A DNA stretch of 64,000 nucleotides from Spirosoma rigui (GTDB taxonomy: Bacteria > Bacteroidota > Bacteroidia > Cytophagales > Spirosomataceae): the NCBI RefSeq assembly GCF_002067135.1, contig NZ_CP020105.1, forward strand, positions 2,170,001-2,234,000, in the 5' to 3' direction. Under the pieces are notes generated by a model. That model made no database searches and was not told where the DNA came from. It saw only the letters and a list, made by a program, of their open reading frames with translations. Made by a program: the position numbers and the translations under genes. Positions within the stretch are counted from its first letter, which is position 1. Each line of letters opens with the position of its first letter. Shown one piece after another: positions 41,059-50,715 of this stretch.

Positions 41059-43323
41059 ATGCCCCCCTCGCCGTCGACTTTATTCACGATTATTGCCGAA
41101 CGGCTCTTCCATGCCTCTCCCAATGGTGTACTGGTCTACCAGTTGGCTATGGAGGGCGGCCCGGAGCCGGACGACGCGGTGAAACTGGTGATGGTCAATG
41201 CAACGGCAGAACGCAGCTTTGGTCCCTCGCCGGATGCGGTATATCAACTGCCGGCCAGTGTGTTGCAGCATGTATTTCGCACGGGAGAGGCTTACCGCAA
41301 AGAGATGGACTATCGCCCGCCGGGGCAGGCCAGACAGATCTACTACGATGTGTCGGCGGTGAAGATGGACGATTTTGTAGCCGTTTTTTACGTCGACAGT
41401 ACCGCCAGCCGACAGGCGCAGCGGGCCGAGCAGGAGCAGGCCGAACGCACCCAGTTTATTCTGGACAATGCCCTGACCGCAATTGTTACTTTTGATGCAG
41501 TTCGCAACGAGTCGGGCCAGATTGTGGATTTTACCTACACGACGGTTAATCACATGGCCGAGCAGCTGTCGGGCCGGCAGGGCAGTGAACTGCTTGGCCA
41601 GCGGCTGCTCACCGTCTTTCCCGGAACGCGGGCCAGCGGCCTGTTCGATAAATGGGTACAACTCATTGAAACGGGTGAGCCTGTTCATTTTCTGGAACAC
41701 TACCAGGACGATAACCGGGATGCCTGGTTCGAAACGCGGGCAGTACGCCTGGGCGACGGGCTAATCGAGTCGTACAGTGATGTGACCGAGCTTAAGCGGG
41801 TGCAGGCGGAACAGCAACAGCAGGCCGACCTGATCCAGAAAATTGTCGACAACGGAAAGGTAGGCATGACCCTGTTTGGCATCATCCGTAACGATGACGG
41901 AGCCATTGTCGACTTCGAGTATGTTTTTACCAATTCGCTGAATGCTACTAACATTGGCCGTCCCCGCAGCGAAATGATCGGTAACCGCCTGATCCGGCTC
42001 TTTCCGTTCATTGCTGGTACGCCCTACTACGCCAGTCTAGTTGAAGCGGCCAGTTCCGACGATACGAAAGATCTGTTGGTTCCTTACACAAAGGATGGAG
42101 TTACCACCTGGTACGACATCTCTTTCGCGCGGGTCGGTAACCGCGTGCTGGTAACCGACATCGACGTAACGGAGCTGAAACAGGCCGAACTGGAACAGCA
42201 ACGGCAGGCGGTGTTCCTGACCCAGCTTGTCGACACGTCGATGAGTGGTATCGCGGTATACAAGGCTCTTCGCGATGAGCAGAATCAGATAATTGACTTC
42301 CAGTCGGTGCTGTTCAACCCGGCTGCCGCCACTACCATGGGCGAGTTTGGCGACGAACTGTACGCGCTGACACTGCGACAGCGGTTTACGGACGATACGT
42401 ATCCCGGCTTGTTTGAGCAGTTGGTGCAGGTGGTTCAGGAAGGCACGTCGTTTCGGACGGAGTTCTACTACATCAGTGTCGACAAGTGGCTGGATCTGCT
42501 GATTACGCGGCTCGATGATGGGTTTCTGTTGCTTTTCAATGATGTGAGCGACCAGCACCAGCACCGGCGGCAGCTTGAGCAGGCCAACCTCGAGCTTCAG
42601 CGTTCCAACGACAACCTGCAGCAGTTTGCTTACGTAGCGAGTCACGATTTGCAGGAGCCACTTCGCAAGATCCGGTCATTTGGCGACATGCTCATGGGCC
42701 AGTACGGGCCAGCGTTGGGCACTGATGGAACCGCTATGATTGAGCGCATGCAGGTAGCCGCCGGCCGCATGTCGACGCTGATCATCGATCTGCTGGCCTA
42801 TTCACGCATCAGCACGCACCGCGATCCGTTCCGGCTGTTCTCGCTGCGCAACCTGCTGAACGATATTTGTGAAGACCTGAGTCTGACCATCAATGAGTCG
42901 AGCGCCGAGATCCATATCGACGAACTGCCCGACGTATTGGGCGATGCCGTCCAGATCCGGCAACTGTTTCAAAACCTGCTCAGCAATGCTCTGAAATTCA
43001 GACAACCCGATCAGCCGCCCGTTGTGCGTATCACCAGTCGCTATGTCGCAGCCAGCAGCCTGCCTGCCGATACCATGCCCCTGCCGGGCGATTCGCCCCG
43101 GTTTCTGGAAATTACCATTGCCGACAACGGGATTGGGTTCGATGATAAGTACCGGGATCGGATCTTTCAGGTGTTTCAGCGGCTATACCCGCAGAGCAAG
43201 TACTCAGGTACAGGCGTAGGGCTGGCCATTTGCCGTAAAGTTGTCGAAAACCACGGCGGCACAATTCACGTGGCCAGCCGGGTGGGCGAGGGTGCTACGT
43301 TCCGGGTGTATCTGCCGGGCTGA
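41059..43323 (+). CDS. PAS-domain sensor histidine kinase
   Basis: A 754-residue kinase with three or four PAS-type modules (e.g. ILDNALTAIVTFDAVRNE, KIVDNGKVGMTLFGIIRND, QLVDTSMSGIAVYKALRDE), each repeating a degenerate block, and no transmembrane helix. The kinase core has the phytochrome-like HisKA FAYVASHDLQEPLRKI (phospho-His H529), then NLLSNALKF, DNGIGF and TGVGLAI. No receiver domain and no adjacent response regulator. The ATG at 41059 is preferred to a TTG 16 codons upstream. TACCTTCG, at 41030-41037, is one mismatch from the -7 consensus. Confidence 0.93.
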   Translation: MPPSPSTLFTIIAERLFHASPNGVLVYQLAMEGGPEPDDAVKLVMVNATAERSFGPSPDAVYQLPASVLQHVFRTGEAYRKEMDYRPPGQARQIYYDVSAVKMDDFVAVFYVDSTASRQAQRAEQEQAERTQFILDNALTAIVTFDAVRNESGQIVDFTYTTVNHMAEQLSGRQGSELLGQRLLTVFPGTRASGLFDKWVQLIETGEPVHFLEHYQDDNRDAWFETRAVRLGDGLIESYSDVTELKRVQAEQQQQADLIQKIVDNGKVGMTLFGIIRNDDGAIVDFEYVFTNSLNATNIGRPRSEMIGNRLIRLFPFIAGTPYYASLVEAASSDDTKDLLVPYTKDGVTTWYDISFARVGNRVLVTDIDVTELKQAELEQQRQAVFLTQLVDTSMSGIAVYKALRDEQNQIIDFQSVLFNPAAATTMGEFGDELYALTLRQRFTDDTYPGLFEQLVQVVQEGTSFRTEFYYISVDKWLDLLITRLDDGFLLLFNDVSDQHQHRRQLEQANLELQRSNDNLQQFAYVASHDLQEPLRKIRSFGDMLMGQYGPALGTDGTAMIERMQVAAGRMSTLIIDLLAYSRISTHRDPFRLFSLRNLLNDICEDLSLTINESSAEIHIDELPDVLGDAVQIRQLFQNLLSNALKFRQPDQPPVVRITSRYVAASSLPADTMPLPGDSPRFLEITIADNGIGFDDKYRDRIFQVFQRLYPQSKYSGTGVGLAICRKVVENHGGTIHVASRVGEGATFRVYLPG

Positions 43324-43412
43324 TGACGACGGGACCGGTTCCGGTCAATGGCTATGCGCCACAGCAACAGGCGTCTATCGGGCTGATGGGGGCTCGATGG
43401 CCGTTTTTTTAG

Positions 43413-43420
43413 TACCTTTG
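43413..43420 (+). promoter_or_regulatory. Candidate -7 promoter element for DPP-IV-like gene
   Basis: TACCTTTG matches TAnnTTTG, 27 bp before the peptidase start. A GACCGG-TT-CCGGTC dyad lies at 43333-43346, upstream of it and just after the kinase stop. Confidence 0.55.
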
Positions 43421-43446
43421 ATCCTCCCAATTCCTTACTCATCAAC

Positions 43447-45693
43447 ATGCAGTATCGCACATCCCGTCGCTGGTTACTCGTCGTTGCCAGCCTGTTTACC
43501 CAACTGTCGGTATCAACGGCCCAGTCCACCACCAAGCAACCCTACGAAACGCTGCAGCAGGCCCTGGCGGCATCGGGCCAGCTCCGGGGAGCGTCGGGTC
43601 CGCAGAGTGTCAACTGGATTGAGAACGGTGCCCGCTTTTCCTACACCGACGGGCAGCGGATCATTAAGACGCACTCACCGAAAGACCAGTCTGAAGTGGT
43701 GGTGTTTGACGGAAGCCAGCTCAAGTTTCCCGGCACCGATAAACCTTTCAGCTACGGCTCGTTCCAATGGTCGAAGGACTCGAAGAACATTATGTTCCAG
43801 ACGAACTTTCGGCCCGTGTACCGGCGGTCGGGCATCTCCGACTACTACGTTTATTCAGTGGCCGACAAAAGCCTGAAACTGGTGGCCAACGATGCACAGA
43901 CGGCTGAACTGGCTCCTGACGGCAGCCGGGTCGGGTACGAACGCGGGGGCAATCTGTTCATTTTTGACTTTGCCACGCAACGCGAAACCCAGCTGACCGA
44001 CGATGCCAAACCGGCGTTCTACAACGGCCGGTTCGGCTGGGCCTACGAAGAGGAATTTGGCCTGGCACAGGCCTGGGAATGGTCGCCCGACAGTAAGTTC
44101 ATTGCCTTCTGGCAATCCGACGAGCGGGCGGTCCCCATCTACAAACTAACGGACTATAAAGGCTTCGACGAGACATACGACTCACTGCCGTACCCCCGGG
44201 TGGGCGACAAGAATCCAGCCGTCCGGATTGGTGTCATTGAGATTGCCAACCGTAAAAAGGAGTGGATGAAGGTAGAACTGGGTCGCGCTGGTGAACCGGA
44301 TGGCTACATTCCCCGCATATACTGGACGTCGCAGAGTGGTCAGCTTGCCCTCGTCCACCTCAACCGCAAACAGAATCACCTGCAGCTGTTCATGGCCGAC
44401 GTTCGTACGGGAAACGCCAGAAAGATCATGGAGGAGAAATCGAACACCTGGGTCGACGTGTTTGATTTCTTCGCGGGTATCAACCACCTGCTTTATTTTC
44501 CCGCCGGCACCAATGAGTTCTACTGGGTGTCGGACCGCGACGGCTTCGCCCACCTGTACCGGTACGACTATTCGGGTAAACTGCTCAATCCGGTTACAAC
44601 CGGTAAGTGGGAGGTGACCTACGTGCACCACATTGACCCCAGGACGAAAAAAGTATATTTCACGTCTACGGAGGTGTCGCCCCTGGAACGTCACCTGTTC
44701 GTGGCTGATCTCGACGGTAAAAACAAACGCCGGCTGACGACAGTGGCCGGTAAGCACACGGTTGACCTGTCGCCGAATGGCCAATATTTCATCGACCGCT
44801 ACTCGAATGTGCAGCTGCCCACCCAGGTGGAGCTGCGCGATATGCAGGGCAAGCTCATCAAGGCACTGGAGACCAACGCCGGTGTCACTACGTTCCTGGC
44901 CAGCCACGCCTACGCGCCTAAAGAGCTGAGTTCGTTCACGACGTCCGACGGGCAGAAGATCGATATATCCATTATTAAGCCCATGAACTTCGATCCGGCT
45001 AAAAAATACCCGGTCATGCTGGATATCTACGGCGGGCCCGGAGCGCAGTCGGTCTACAATGAGTTTGCTATAACGGGCTGGCACCAGTGGCTGGCGCAGT
45101 CGGGTTACGTAGTGGTGGGGGTCAATAACCGGGGTAGTGGCGGCTACGGACGTGACTTCGAAAAAGTCGTTTACGAAAAGCTGGGTAAGTACGAGAGCCT
45201 GGATTTTGCCGAAACGGCGAAGTACCTGGCGACCCAGTCCTGGGTCGATGGCAGCCGGATGGCCATTCGGGGGCACAGCTACGGCGGCTACATGAGCAGC
45301 TACACCATGCTGACGCATCCCGGTGTGTTCAAGGTGTCGCTTGTGGGCGCTCCCGTTACCGACTGGCGCTTGTATGACTCGATTTATACCGAGCGGTACA
45401 TGGGGTTGATTCCGGAAAACGAAGCCAAATATGCGGCCAGCGCTGTCTCGCCCTACGCGAAAAACCTGGCCGGTAAAATGTTCATCGCGCACTCAACCAT
45501 GGACGAGAACGTACACGTCCGGAATACGTTTCAGCTGATGAACGCCCTGGAGGATGCAGGTAAAGATGCCGATTTGCGGATCTACCCGCCGGGTGCCCAC
45601 GGGGTAGCTTATAGCCAGACAAGTTCGTTGTTATTGTACCAGCAATATACTACGTATCTGGAGCGAAATCTGAAGGGTGAGCCCATCAATTAA
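43447..45693 (+). CDS. Dipeptidyl-peptidase IV-type S9 peptidase
   Basis: A 748-residue serine peptidase that removes N-terminal dipeptides, often X-Pro. A Sec signal peptide ends near STAQS (residue 25), so it is periplasmic or secreted. The N-terminal beta-propeller (residues 40-480) includes GWAYEEEFGLAQAWEWSPDSKF with the double-Glu motif that anchors the substrate amine in DPP-IV. The catalytic domain has S611 (GHSYGGYMSS), D686 (HSTMDENVH) and H718 (GAHGVA). The length is normal for the family. A strong terminator lies 88 bp after the stop. Confidence 0.95.
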   Translation: MQYRTSRRWLLVVASLFTQLSVSTAQSTTKQPYETLQQALAASGQLRGASGPQSVNWIENGARFSYTDGQRIIKTHSPKDQSEVVVFDGSQLKFPGTDKPFSYGSFQWSKDSKNIMFQTNFRPVYRRSGISDYYVYSVADKSLKLVANDAQTAELAPDGSRVGYERGGNLFIFDFATQRETQLTDDAKPAFYNGRFGWAYEEEFGLAQAWEWSPDSKFIAFWQSDERAVPIYKLTDYKGFDETYDSLPYPRVGDKNPAVRIGVIEIANRKKEWMKVELGRAGEPDGYIPRIYWTSQSGQLALVHLNRKQNHLQLFMADVRTGNARKIMEEKSNTWVDVFDFFAGINHLLYFPAGTNEFYWVSDRDGFAHLYRYDYSGKLLNPVTTGKWEVTYVHHIDPRTKKVYFTSTEVSPLERHLFVADLDGKNKRRLTTVAGKHTVDLSPNGQYFIDRYSNVQLPTQVELRDMQGKLIKALETNAGVTTFLASHAYAPKELSSFTTSDGQKIDISIIKPMNFDPAKKYPVMLDIYGGPGAQSVYNEFAITGWHQWLAQSGYVVVGVNNRGSGGYGRDFEKVVYEKLGKYESLDFAETAKYLATQSWVDGSRMAIRGHSYGGYMSSYTMLTHPGVFKVSLVGAPVTDWRLYDSIYTERYMGLIPENEAKYAASAVSPYAKNLAGKMFIAHSTMDENVHVRNTFQLMNALEDAGKDADLRIYPPGAHGVAYSQTSSLLLYQQYTTYLERNLKGEPIN

Positions 45694-46048
45694 GCGCGGC
45701 TGACGCGTTGAGCCGAGGACCACTCATTAAAATTTTGGGCGTATCTCTGACTCCGTAAAAAACACGGTAAGCCCGTTTGCAAACGATCTCCCGTCTGACA
45801 CCGGTCGGCGGGAGATCGTTTTTTTAATGTGCAGAGTATCAGGGCCTAATTTTAGGGGGGTATACTTTTACGGCTTAATGAGGGCCGGAAAAAGCGTTTA
45901 AAAAACGATTGTTGTTCAAGTGATCTACAGCTTTTGTAGAATGTTTATTGGGTTTATAGCGTGTCAAACAAAAGTTAAACGCCTGCCGTTTGAGTGCTAC
46001 TGTCCACCTGCTAGGGGGCAGATTCCATTCACTACACTTTTTAATGCT
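45694..46048. other. Intergenic region, mostly without features
   Basis: A 355-bp spacer. It holds the DPP-IV gene terminator at 45781-45827 and a 6-bp hairpin TCTACA-GCTTT-TGTAGA at 45924-45940. The remainder is AT-rich and is the likely promoter region of the Lys-rich protein gene. An upstream extension of that frame exists (from 45920), but the signal peptide favours 46049. Confidence 0.5.
45781..45827 (+). terminator. Terminator hairpin with T run
   Basis: AAACGATCTCCCG (45781-45793) is perfectly complementary to 45809-45821, continuing into TTTTTT. A classical intrinsic terminator for the DPP-IV-like gene. Confidence 0.85.
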
Positions 46049-46366
46049 ATGAAAAAAATACTGATTGCTGCGTCGTGCGTCCTGTTTTTGGGCGTACAGG
46101 CCGGCTTTGCCCAGGCCGTACAGGTTGGCAAAGAAGCCAAAAAGGAAATGAAAGCCGAGAAGAAAGTGGCGAAAGCAAACGAGCTCGAGATGAACGCCAA
46201 AACCGGCAAGGGTCTCGAGGTAGCGGGTATCTCCGACAAAAAAACGCGGATGGCCAAGGCCGAAAAGAAAATGGAGAAGGCCGAAAAGAAGGAAATCAAA
46301 AGTGACGCGAAAGCGCTGAAAGCCGTCGCGAAAGAGAAAACGAAAAAGGCGGCACACGTCGATTAA
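46049..46366 (+). CDS. Small exported Lys/Ala/Glu-rich protein
   Basis: A 105-residue protein with a clear Sec signal peptide (KKILIAASCVLFLGVQAGFAQA). The mature 80 residues are almost wholly Lys, Ala, Glu and Met, with repeated EKKxEKAEKK-like segments and KSDAKALKAVAKEKTKK; it should be a charged helix and is strongly basic. I know no function: comparable low-complexity periplasmic proteins occur in the Bacteroidota. An intrinsic terminator follows directly, so the gene is probably real and well expressed. The annotation should not lean on similarity searches because of its composition. Confidence 0.78.
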   Translation: MKKILIAASCVLFLGVQAGFAQAVQVGKEAKKEMKAEKKVAKANELEMNAKTGKGLEVAGISDKKTRMAKAEKKMEKAEKKEIKSDAKALKAVAKEKTKKAAHVD

Positions 46367-46398
46367 TCGGGCCGGTAAGGGCTATTATATAACTATCC

Positions 46399-46436
46399 AA
46401 AGCGTAGCCTGTACTCCTACAGGCTACGCTTTTTTT
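46399..46436 (+). terminator. Terminator hairpin with T run
   Basis: AAAGCGTAGCCTGTA (46399-46413) is perfectly complementary to 46418-46432, loop of 4 nt, followed by TTTT. It ends the Lys-rich protein gene. Confidence 0.88.
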
Positions 46437-46495
46437 ACGCCCGGCCATACCCGCTTTTCTTGTATCTTGAGCACAAACTCGAAACCGTGCTTACG

Positions 46496-48988
46496 ATGAA
46501 AAAACGATTATTGGCGCTTGTTACGGTGCTGTTACTGGGCAACGTAGCCAGCAATGCCCAGACAACACCGGCCCCGGGTGGCGCATCGCCCGGTACCATC
46601 ACGGCCTTTACCACGGGCATGGCCCGCAATGAGGGCTTTATGACCTATTACTGGGATGCCAAAAAAGGAAAGATCTGGCTGGAAGTCGACAAGCTCGACA
46701 CCGAGTTTTTATATTACCCGACGCTCGCCCAGGGTGTTGGGTCCAACGATATCGGGCTGGACCGGGGACGGCTGGGACAGGAGCACGTCGTCAAGTTTCA
46801 GCGCAGCGGTAATAAAGTGCTGCTCGTTGAGCCCAACTACGCCTACCGTGCTCTGAGCAGCGACCCCCTCGAACGGCGCGCGGTCGAAGAGTCATTTGCC
46901 CAGTCGGTACACGCTGGTTTTGAGGTTGCTGCAGAAGAGGGCGGCAAGGTACTTGTTGACCTGACCCCGTTCCTGATGCAGGACGCCGTGGGGGCCGTGC
47001 AGGCCATCTCGCAAACCAAACAGGGCACCTACAAATTTGATCCCATGCGGAGCGCCCTGTACCTACCCCGCACCAAAGCATTTCCCCAGAACACCGAGTT
47101 TGAAACCATTATCACCCTGACGGGTGAAGGCGCGGGCCCGTATCTGCGTGAGGTCGTACCAACACCAGCGGCTGTAACCATGCACCAGCACCATTCGTTT
47201 GTACAGTTGCCCTCACTAGAGAATTCACCTTACAAGCCCCGCCTGTTCGACCCCCGTATCGGTTACGGGGGCATCGAGTTTTTCGATTATGCGTCACCCG
47301 TTCGGGAGCCCATCATGAAACGCTACATCTCGCGGCACCGGCTGGAGAAAAAGAACCCATCGGCGGCCGTCAGCGAAGCTGTCAAACCTATTATCTATTA
47401 CCTCGATCCCGGCACGCCCGAACCCATCCGTTCGGCGCTGATGGAAGGAACGGCCTGGTGGAATCAGGCCTTCGAAGCCGCTGGCTACAAAGACGCTTTT
47501 CAGGTAAAGCTGCTGCCGGCCGATGCTGATCCGATGGACATTCGGTACAACCTTATTCAGTGGGTACATCGGTCCACTCGCGGCTGGAGCTACGGGGCCA
47601 GCGTCATCGACCCGCGCACCGGCGAAATTCTGAAGGGAAAGGTAACGCTGGGTTCGCTGCGGGTTCGGCAGGATTACCTCATTGCGCAGGGGCTGGTGGG
47701 GGAGTTTACGAACCCGGTCGACCCGGCTTCGGCCGATACTTCACCCATGATGCAGATGTCGCTCGAGCGGCTGCGGCAGCTGGCCGCGCATGAAGTAGGC
47801 CACACGCTGGGACTGCCGCACAACTACCTGGCCAGTACGCAGGGCCGCGCGTCGGTCATGGACTACCCCACGATGGTAGCCAAAGTGAAAGGTGCGTCCA
47901 TCGACCTGTCGGATGCGTACGCCAAAGGTATTGGTGCCTACGACAAATGGAGCATCCGCTACGGCTACGAGCAGTTTGCGGCCGGAGCCGACGAGAAGAA
48001 AGAACTCGATAAGATCATAAACCAGATGCAGGCGGCCGGTCTTTCCTTCCTGACCGACCAGGATGCCCGGCCCGAAGGCTCGGTGCACCCGGCTACGCAC
48101 CTGTGGGACAACGGGGCCAATGCCACCGACGAACTAACCCGCGTCATGGACGTCCGGAAGGTGGCGCTGAAAAACTTCAGCGAGAAGAAAATACCGGCGG
48201 GTATGCCCATGGCTACGCTGGAAGAAGTGTTCGTGCCGATGTATATGTTCCACCGCTACCAGGTGGAGTCCGTCGCTAAAATAGTGGGTGGTCAGCTGTA
48301 CACCAATGCCCTGCGTGGGGACGGTCAGCCGGTGCAGTCGCTGGTGCCCGCTACGGAGCAGAACCGCGCTCTGACCGCGCTGCTGGCCACGCTAGACCCG
48401 GCTTTTCTGGCGGTGCCTGCGCCGGTGCTGGCCCTGATTCCACCCCGTCCATTCCGCTTCGACTCCAATCCCCGCGAGGTGTTTAAACGGCATACGGGCC
48501 TGTCGTTCGACGCGATGGCCCCGCCCGAAGCCGCGGCGAGTCTGACGCTGCGTATGCTGCTCAATCCGGAGCGGTGTGCCCGCCTGGCCGTTCAGAAATA
48601 CCGCGACCCTCAATTGCCTGGTTTAACTGATATGTTCAATCAGCTTCACGGGGCTATCGTAAAGCCATCCCAGGCCGCCGGGAAAGACTACTACGGCGAA
48701 ATTGCCCGCATGACCGAACGGATCTACGTTGACCAGCTGATCCGCCTGGCAACCAACAAGAGCGCCGATGGTAGCGTCCGGTCGGCGGCTCACGATGCCC
48801 TGGTGCGGATTGGGTCGGGAGAGTCGGCCGCGGCTGCCGGTTCCCGCAGTTCGTACACGAAGTGGCTTGTTGGTCAGTACCTGAGCGATCCGGATCGAAC
48901 GGTGTCAACACCACCGCTGGCCGCTCCGGACGGTGCACCCATCGATCCAGGTCAGGAGTGGCTGAGTCCCGATTGCGAATGGAAGTAA
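46496..48988 (+). CDS. Secreted zinc metalloprotease (DUF5117/DUF4953 family)
   Basis: An 830-residue exported protein. A signal peptide ends near ASNAQT (about residue 22). The N-terminal half contains the DUF5117-type region (FMTYYWDAKKGKIWLEVDKL, YPTLAQGVGSNDIGLDRG). The zinc site HEVGHTLGLPH has H432, E433, H436 and H442, followed by a Met-turn-like SVMDYP, as in metzincins. The C-terminal third is helical. Members are common in the Bacteroidota and are annotated as zinc-dependent metalloproteases; substrates are unknown. The internal ATG at 46496 is preferred because the signal peptide starts there. Confidence 0.9.
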   Translation: MKKRLLALVTVLLLGNVASNAQTTPAPGGASPGTITAFTTGMARNEGFMTYYWDAKKGKIWLEVDKLDTEFLYYPTLAQGVGSNDIGLDRGRLGQEHVVKFQRSGNKVLLVEPNYAYRALSSDPLERRAVEESFAQSVHAGFEVAAEEGGKVLVDLTPFLMQDAVGAVQAISQTKQGTYKFDPMRSALYLPRTKAFPQNTEFETIITLTGEGAGPYLREVVPTPAAVTMHQHHSFVQLPSLENSPYKPRLFDPRIGYGGIEFFDYASPVREPIMKRYISRHRLEKKNPSAAVSEAVKPIIYYLDPGTPEPIRSALMEGTAWWNQAFEAAGYKDAFQVKLLPADADPMDIRYNLIQWVHRSTRGWSYGASVIDPRTGEILKGKVTLGSLRVRQDYLIAQGLVGEFTNPVDPASADTSPMMQMSLERLRQLAAHEVGHTLGLPHNYLASTQGRASVMDYPTMVAKVKGASIDLSDAYAKGIGAYDKWSIRYGYEQFAAGADEKKELDKIINQMQAAGLSFLTDQDARPEGSVHPATHLWDNGANATDELTRVMDVRKVALKNFSEKKIPAGMPMATLEEVFVPMYMFHRYQVESVAKIVGGQLYTNALRGDGQPVQSLVPATEQNRALTALLATLDPAFLAVPAPVLALIPPRPFRFDSNPREVFKRHTGLSFDAMAPPEAAASLTLRMLLNPERCARLAVQKYRDPQLPGLTDMFNQLHGAIVKPSQAAGKDYYGEIARMTERIYVDQLIRLATNKSADGSVRSAAHDALVRIGSGESAAAAGSRSSYTKWLVGQYLSDPDRTVSTPPLAAPDGAPIDPGQEWLSPDCEWK

Positions 48989-49082
48989 ACGAATGATAAA
49001 AAGAACGTTGTCCGTCAGGGATATAGGAAAATTTTAACCGGCTGTTTACCCCTTTATAACAAGTTTTTAACCATTACCCCAG

Positions 49083-49115
49083 ACGCACGGGCTACTTTTG
49101 CCCGTGCGTTTTTTT
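49083..49115 (+). terminator. Terminator hairpin with a -7-like loop
   Basis: ACGCACGGGC (49083-49092) pairs with 49100-49109, followed by TTTTTT, so it should end the metalloprotease transcript. The loop contains TACTTTTG (49093-49100), a TAnnTTTG match 35 bp before the next start codon. Confidence 0.8.
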
Positions 49116-49134
49116 GCATCAGCGTAGATCAGTT

Positions 49135-50604
49135 ATGAAAAAAGTACTATGGACAGTTGCTATGCTGGGCGGTGGTTTTGCCGATGCCCAGCAACCGGCA
49201 ATCAAAAAAACACCCGCCGACACAGTAGCTCCCGTACTGATCGACCGATCGGCAACGGTCGCCGGCACTCCGGCCAGCGCGGGAGCAGTACCTGCCGAAA
49301 AAAACGAACTCAAATACAACCTCAATACGACCGGCTCTCACTTTGTTAAAGTCACGCTTCTGAACCAGACATGGCTGCGGCTCAACCAGAGCAACCCCGG
49401 CACAACGGTCATTCAGGAACCCCGGTCGAGTACGTTCGACATTGGCCTGCGCCGGACACGTATTCAGCTGTTCGGTCAGCTCAACGATCACCTGTTCCTG
49501 TATTTTCAGTTCGGTCAGAACAACTTTAACTTCCTCAACGGGTTTCCCGCTTATAACGACAATGGAACGGTTTCCAATCGGAAAATAGCCGCTTTCTTCC
49601 ACGACGCCGTGGGCGAATATCTTGTTTTTAAAAACAGGGATTACCTGAAAATCGGAGCCGGATTAACGTTTGTTGGGGGCCTGTCCCGCTTTTCTACTCC
49701 CAGTGTCAGCAGCATCATGAGCCTGGATGTGCCCGTGTTTGCCCAGGCTACGGTAGACCAGACCGATGAATTTGGTCGTAAGCTGAGTGTGTACGCGCGG
49801 GGGCAGATCGGGCCTGTCGACTACCGGATCGGAATGGCCGATCCGTTTCCGATTCAGACCAATGCCGCTGTGCCACCGACCTTAGGCACAAACGCCAGTT
49901 TCGCCCGGAAAGGCCACAGCAAGCAATTTCAGGGCTTATTTCTATACCAATTCTTCGATAAGGAAACCAACCAGACGCCCGGTTATATGACGGGAACGTA
50001 TCTGGGAAAGAAGAAAATCGTTAACCTGGAAGCCGGGTTTATTTCGCAGAAGAGGGCCATGTGGCAGCGGGGTGCATCTGCAACCGATACCGTTTATGCC
50101 AACCTGAACTTATGGTCGGTTGCTTCGTTCCTCGACATGCCGCTTAATCGCGCGAAAGGCACCGCCATTAACGCTTATATCGGCTATTTCCACACAGACT
50201 ACGGGTCAAACTACCTGCGCTTTAACGGGATCATGAACCCCGGCAGCGGTACGTCGCAGGTTGTGGGGAGCCCGGCGCTGGGTGGTACGCAGGGGAACGC
50301 TTTCCCTATGTTCGGTACGGGCAGCGTCGTATACAGCCAGCTTGGCTACCTCATGCGGCAGGATATGCTTGGCGATGGGAAGGGTACGCTGATGCCGTAT
50401 GTGCAGGCGCAGGTAGCCAGCTACCAGCGGGTAACGCAAACGCTAGGTGTCTATACCATTGGTCTGAACTACCTCGTCAACGGCCACAACGGAAAAATTA
50501 CCATCGACTATCAGAATCGACCTTTTTACGAAACGGCCGGTACTCAAATCGCCCCGGCGGGACGGCGCGGTCAGTTCCTGTTACAGTACCAGCTATTTAT
50601 CTAG
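49135..50604 (+). CDS. Outer-membrane porin-like protein
   Basis: A 489-residue protein with a signal peptide (VLWTVAMLGGGFADAQ), then an approximately 50-residue Ala/Pro/Thr-rich linker and a beta-barrel-like domain with regularly alternating strands (FVKVTLLNQTWLRLNQ, RTRIQLFGQLNDHLFLYFQFG, KLSVYARGQIGPVDYRIGM). It ends in LLQYQLFI, with a terminal aromatic-hydrophobic strand as in outer-membrane porins. This resembles a family of porin O/P-like proteins of the Bacteroidota, although I cannot pin it to one. The start at 49135 gives the signal peptide. Confidence 0.8.
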   Translation: MKKVLWTVAMLGGGFADAQQPAIKKTPADTVAPVLIDRSATVAGTPASAGAVPAEKNELKYNLNTTGSHFVKVTLLNQTWLRLNQSNPGTTVIQEPRSSTFDIGLRRTRIQLFGQLNDHLFLYFQFGQNNFNFLNGFPAYNDNGTVSNRKIAAFFHDAVGEYLVFKNRDYLKIGAGLTFVGGLSRFSTPSVSSIMSLDVPVFAQATVDQTDEFGRKLSVYARGQIGPVDYRIGMADPFPIQTNAAVPPTLGTNASFARKGHSKQFQGLFLYQFFDKETNQTPGYMTGTYLGKKKIVNLEAGFISQKRAMWQRGASATDTVYANLNLWSVASFLDMPLNRAKGTAINAYIGYFHTDYGSNYLRFNGIMNPGSGTSQVVGSPALGGTQGNAFPMFGTGSVVYSQLGYLMRQDMLGDGKGTLMPYVQAQVASYQRVTQTLGVYTIGLNYLVNGHNGKITIDYQNRPFYETAGTQIAPAGRRGQFLLQYQLFI

Positions 50605-50659
50605 CCAGCCGGGATACCTGGTCCGTACACAATCGTTCTAGTGCAGATTGTTTATAGCT

Positions 50660-50690
50660 AATGAAGCCCCGACATGATCGGGGCTTCATT
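50660..50690. terminator. Bidirectional terminator hairpin
   Basis: AATGAAGCCCCGA (50660-50672) is perfectly complementary to 50678-50690, with a 5-nt loop and T/A stretches on both sides. It lies between the convergent porin-like and mdh genes. Confidence 0.85.
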
Positions 50691-50715
50691 GTTTTAAGCG
50701 GTATCAATGGAGCGC

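Noticed and set aside
44182-45492. 436-codon minus-strand frame opposite the DPP-IV-type gene
   Set aside because: Covered by a clear peptidase on the other strand; the translation has no family features.
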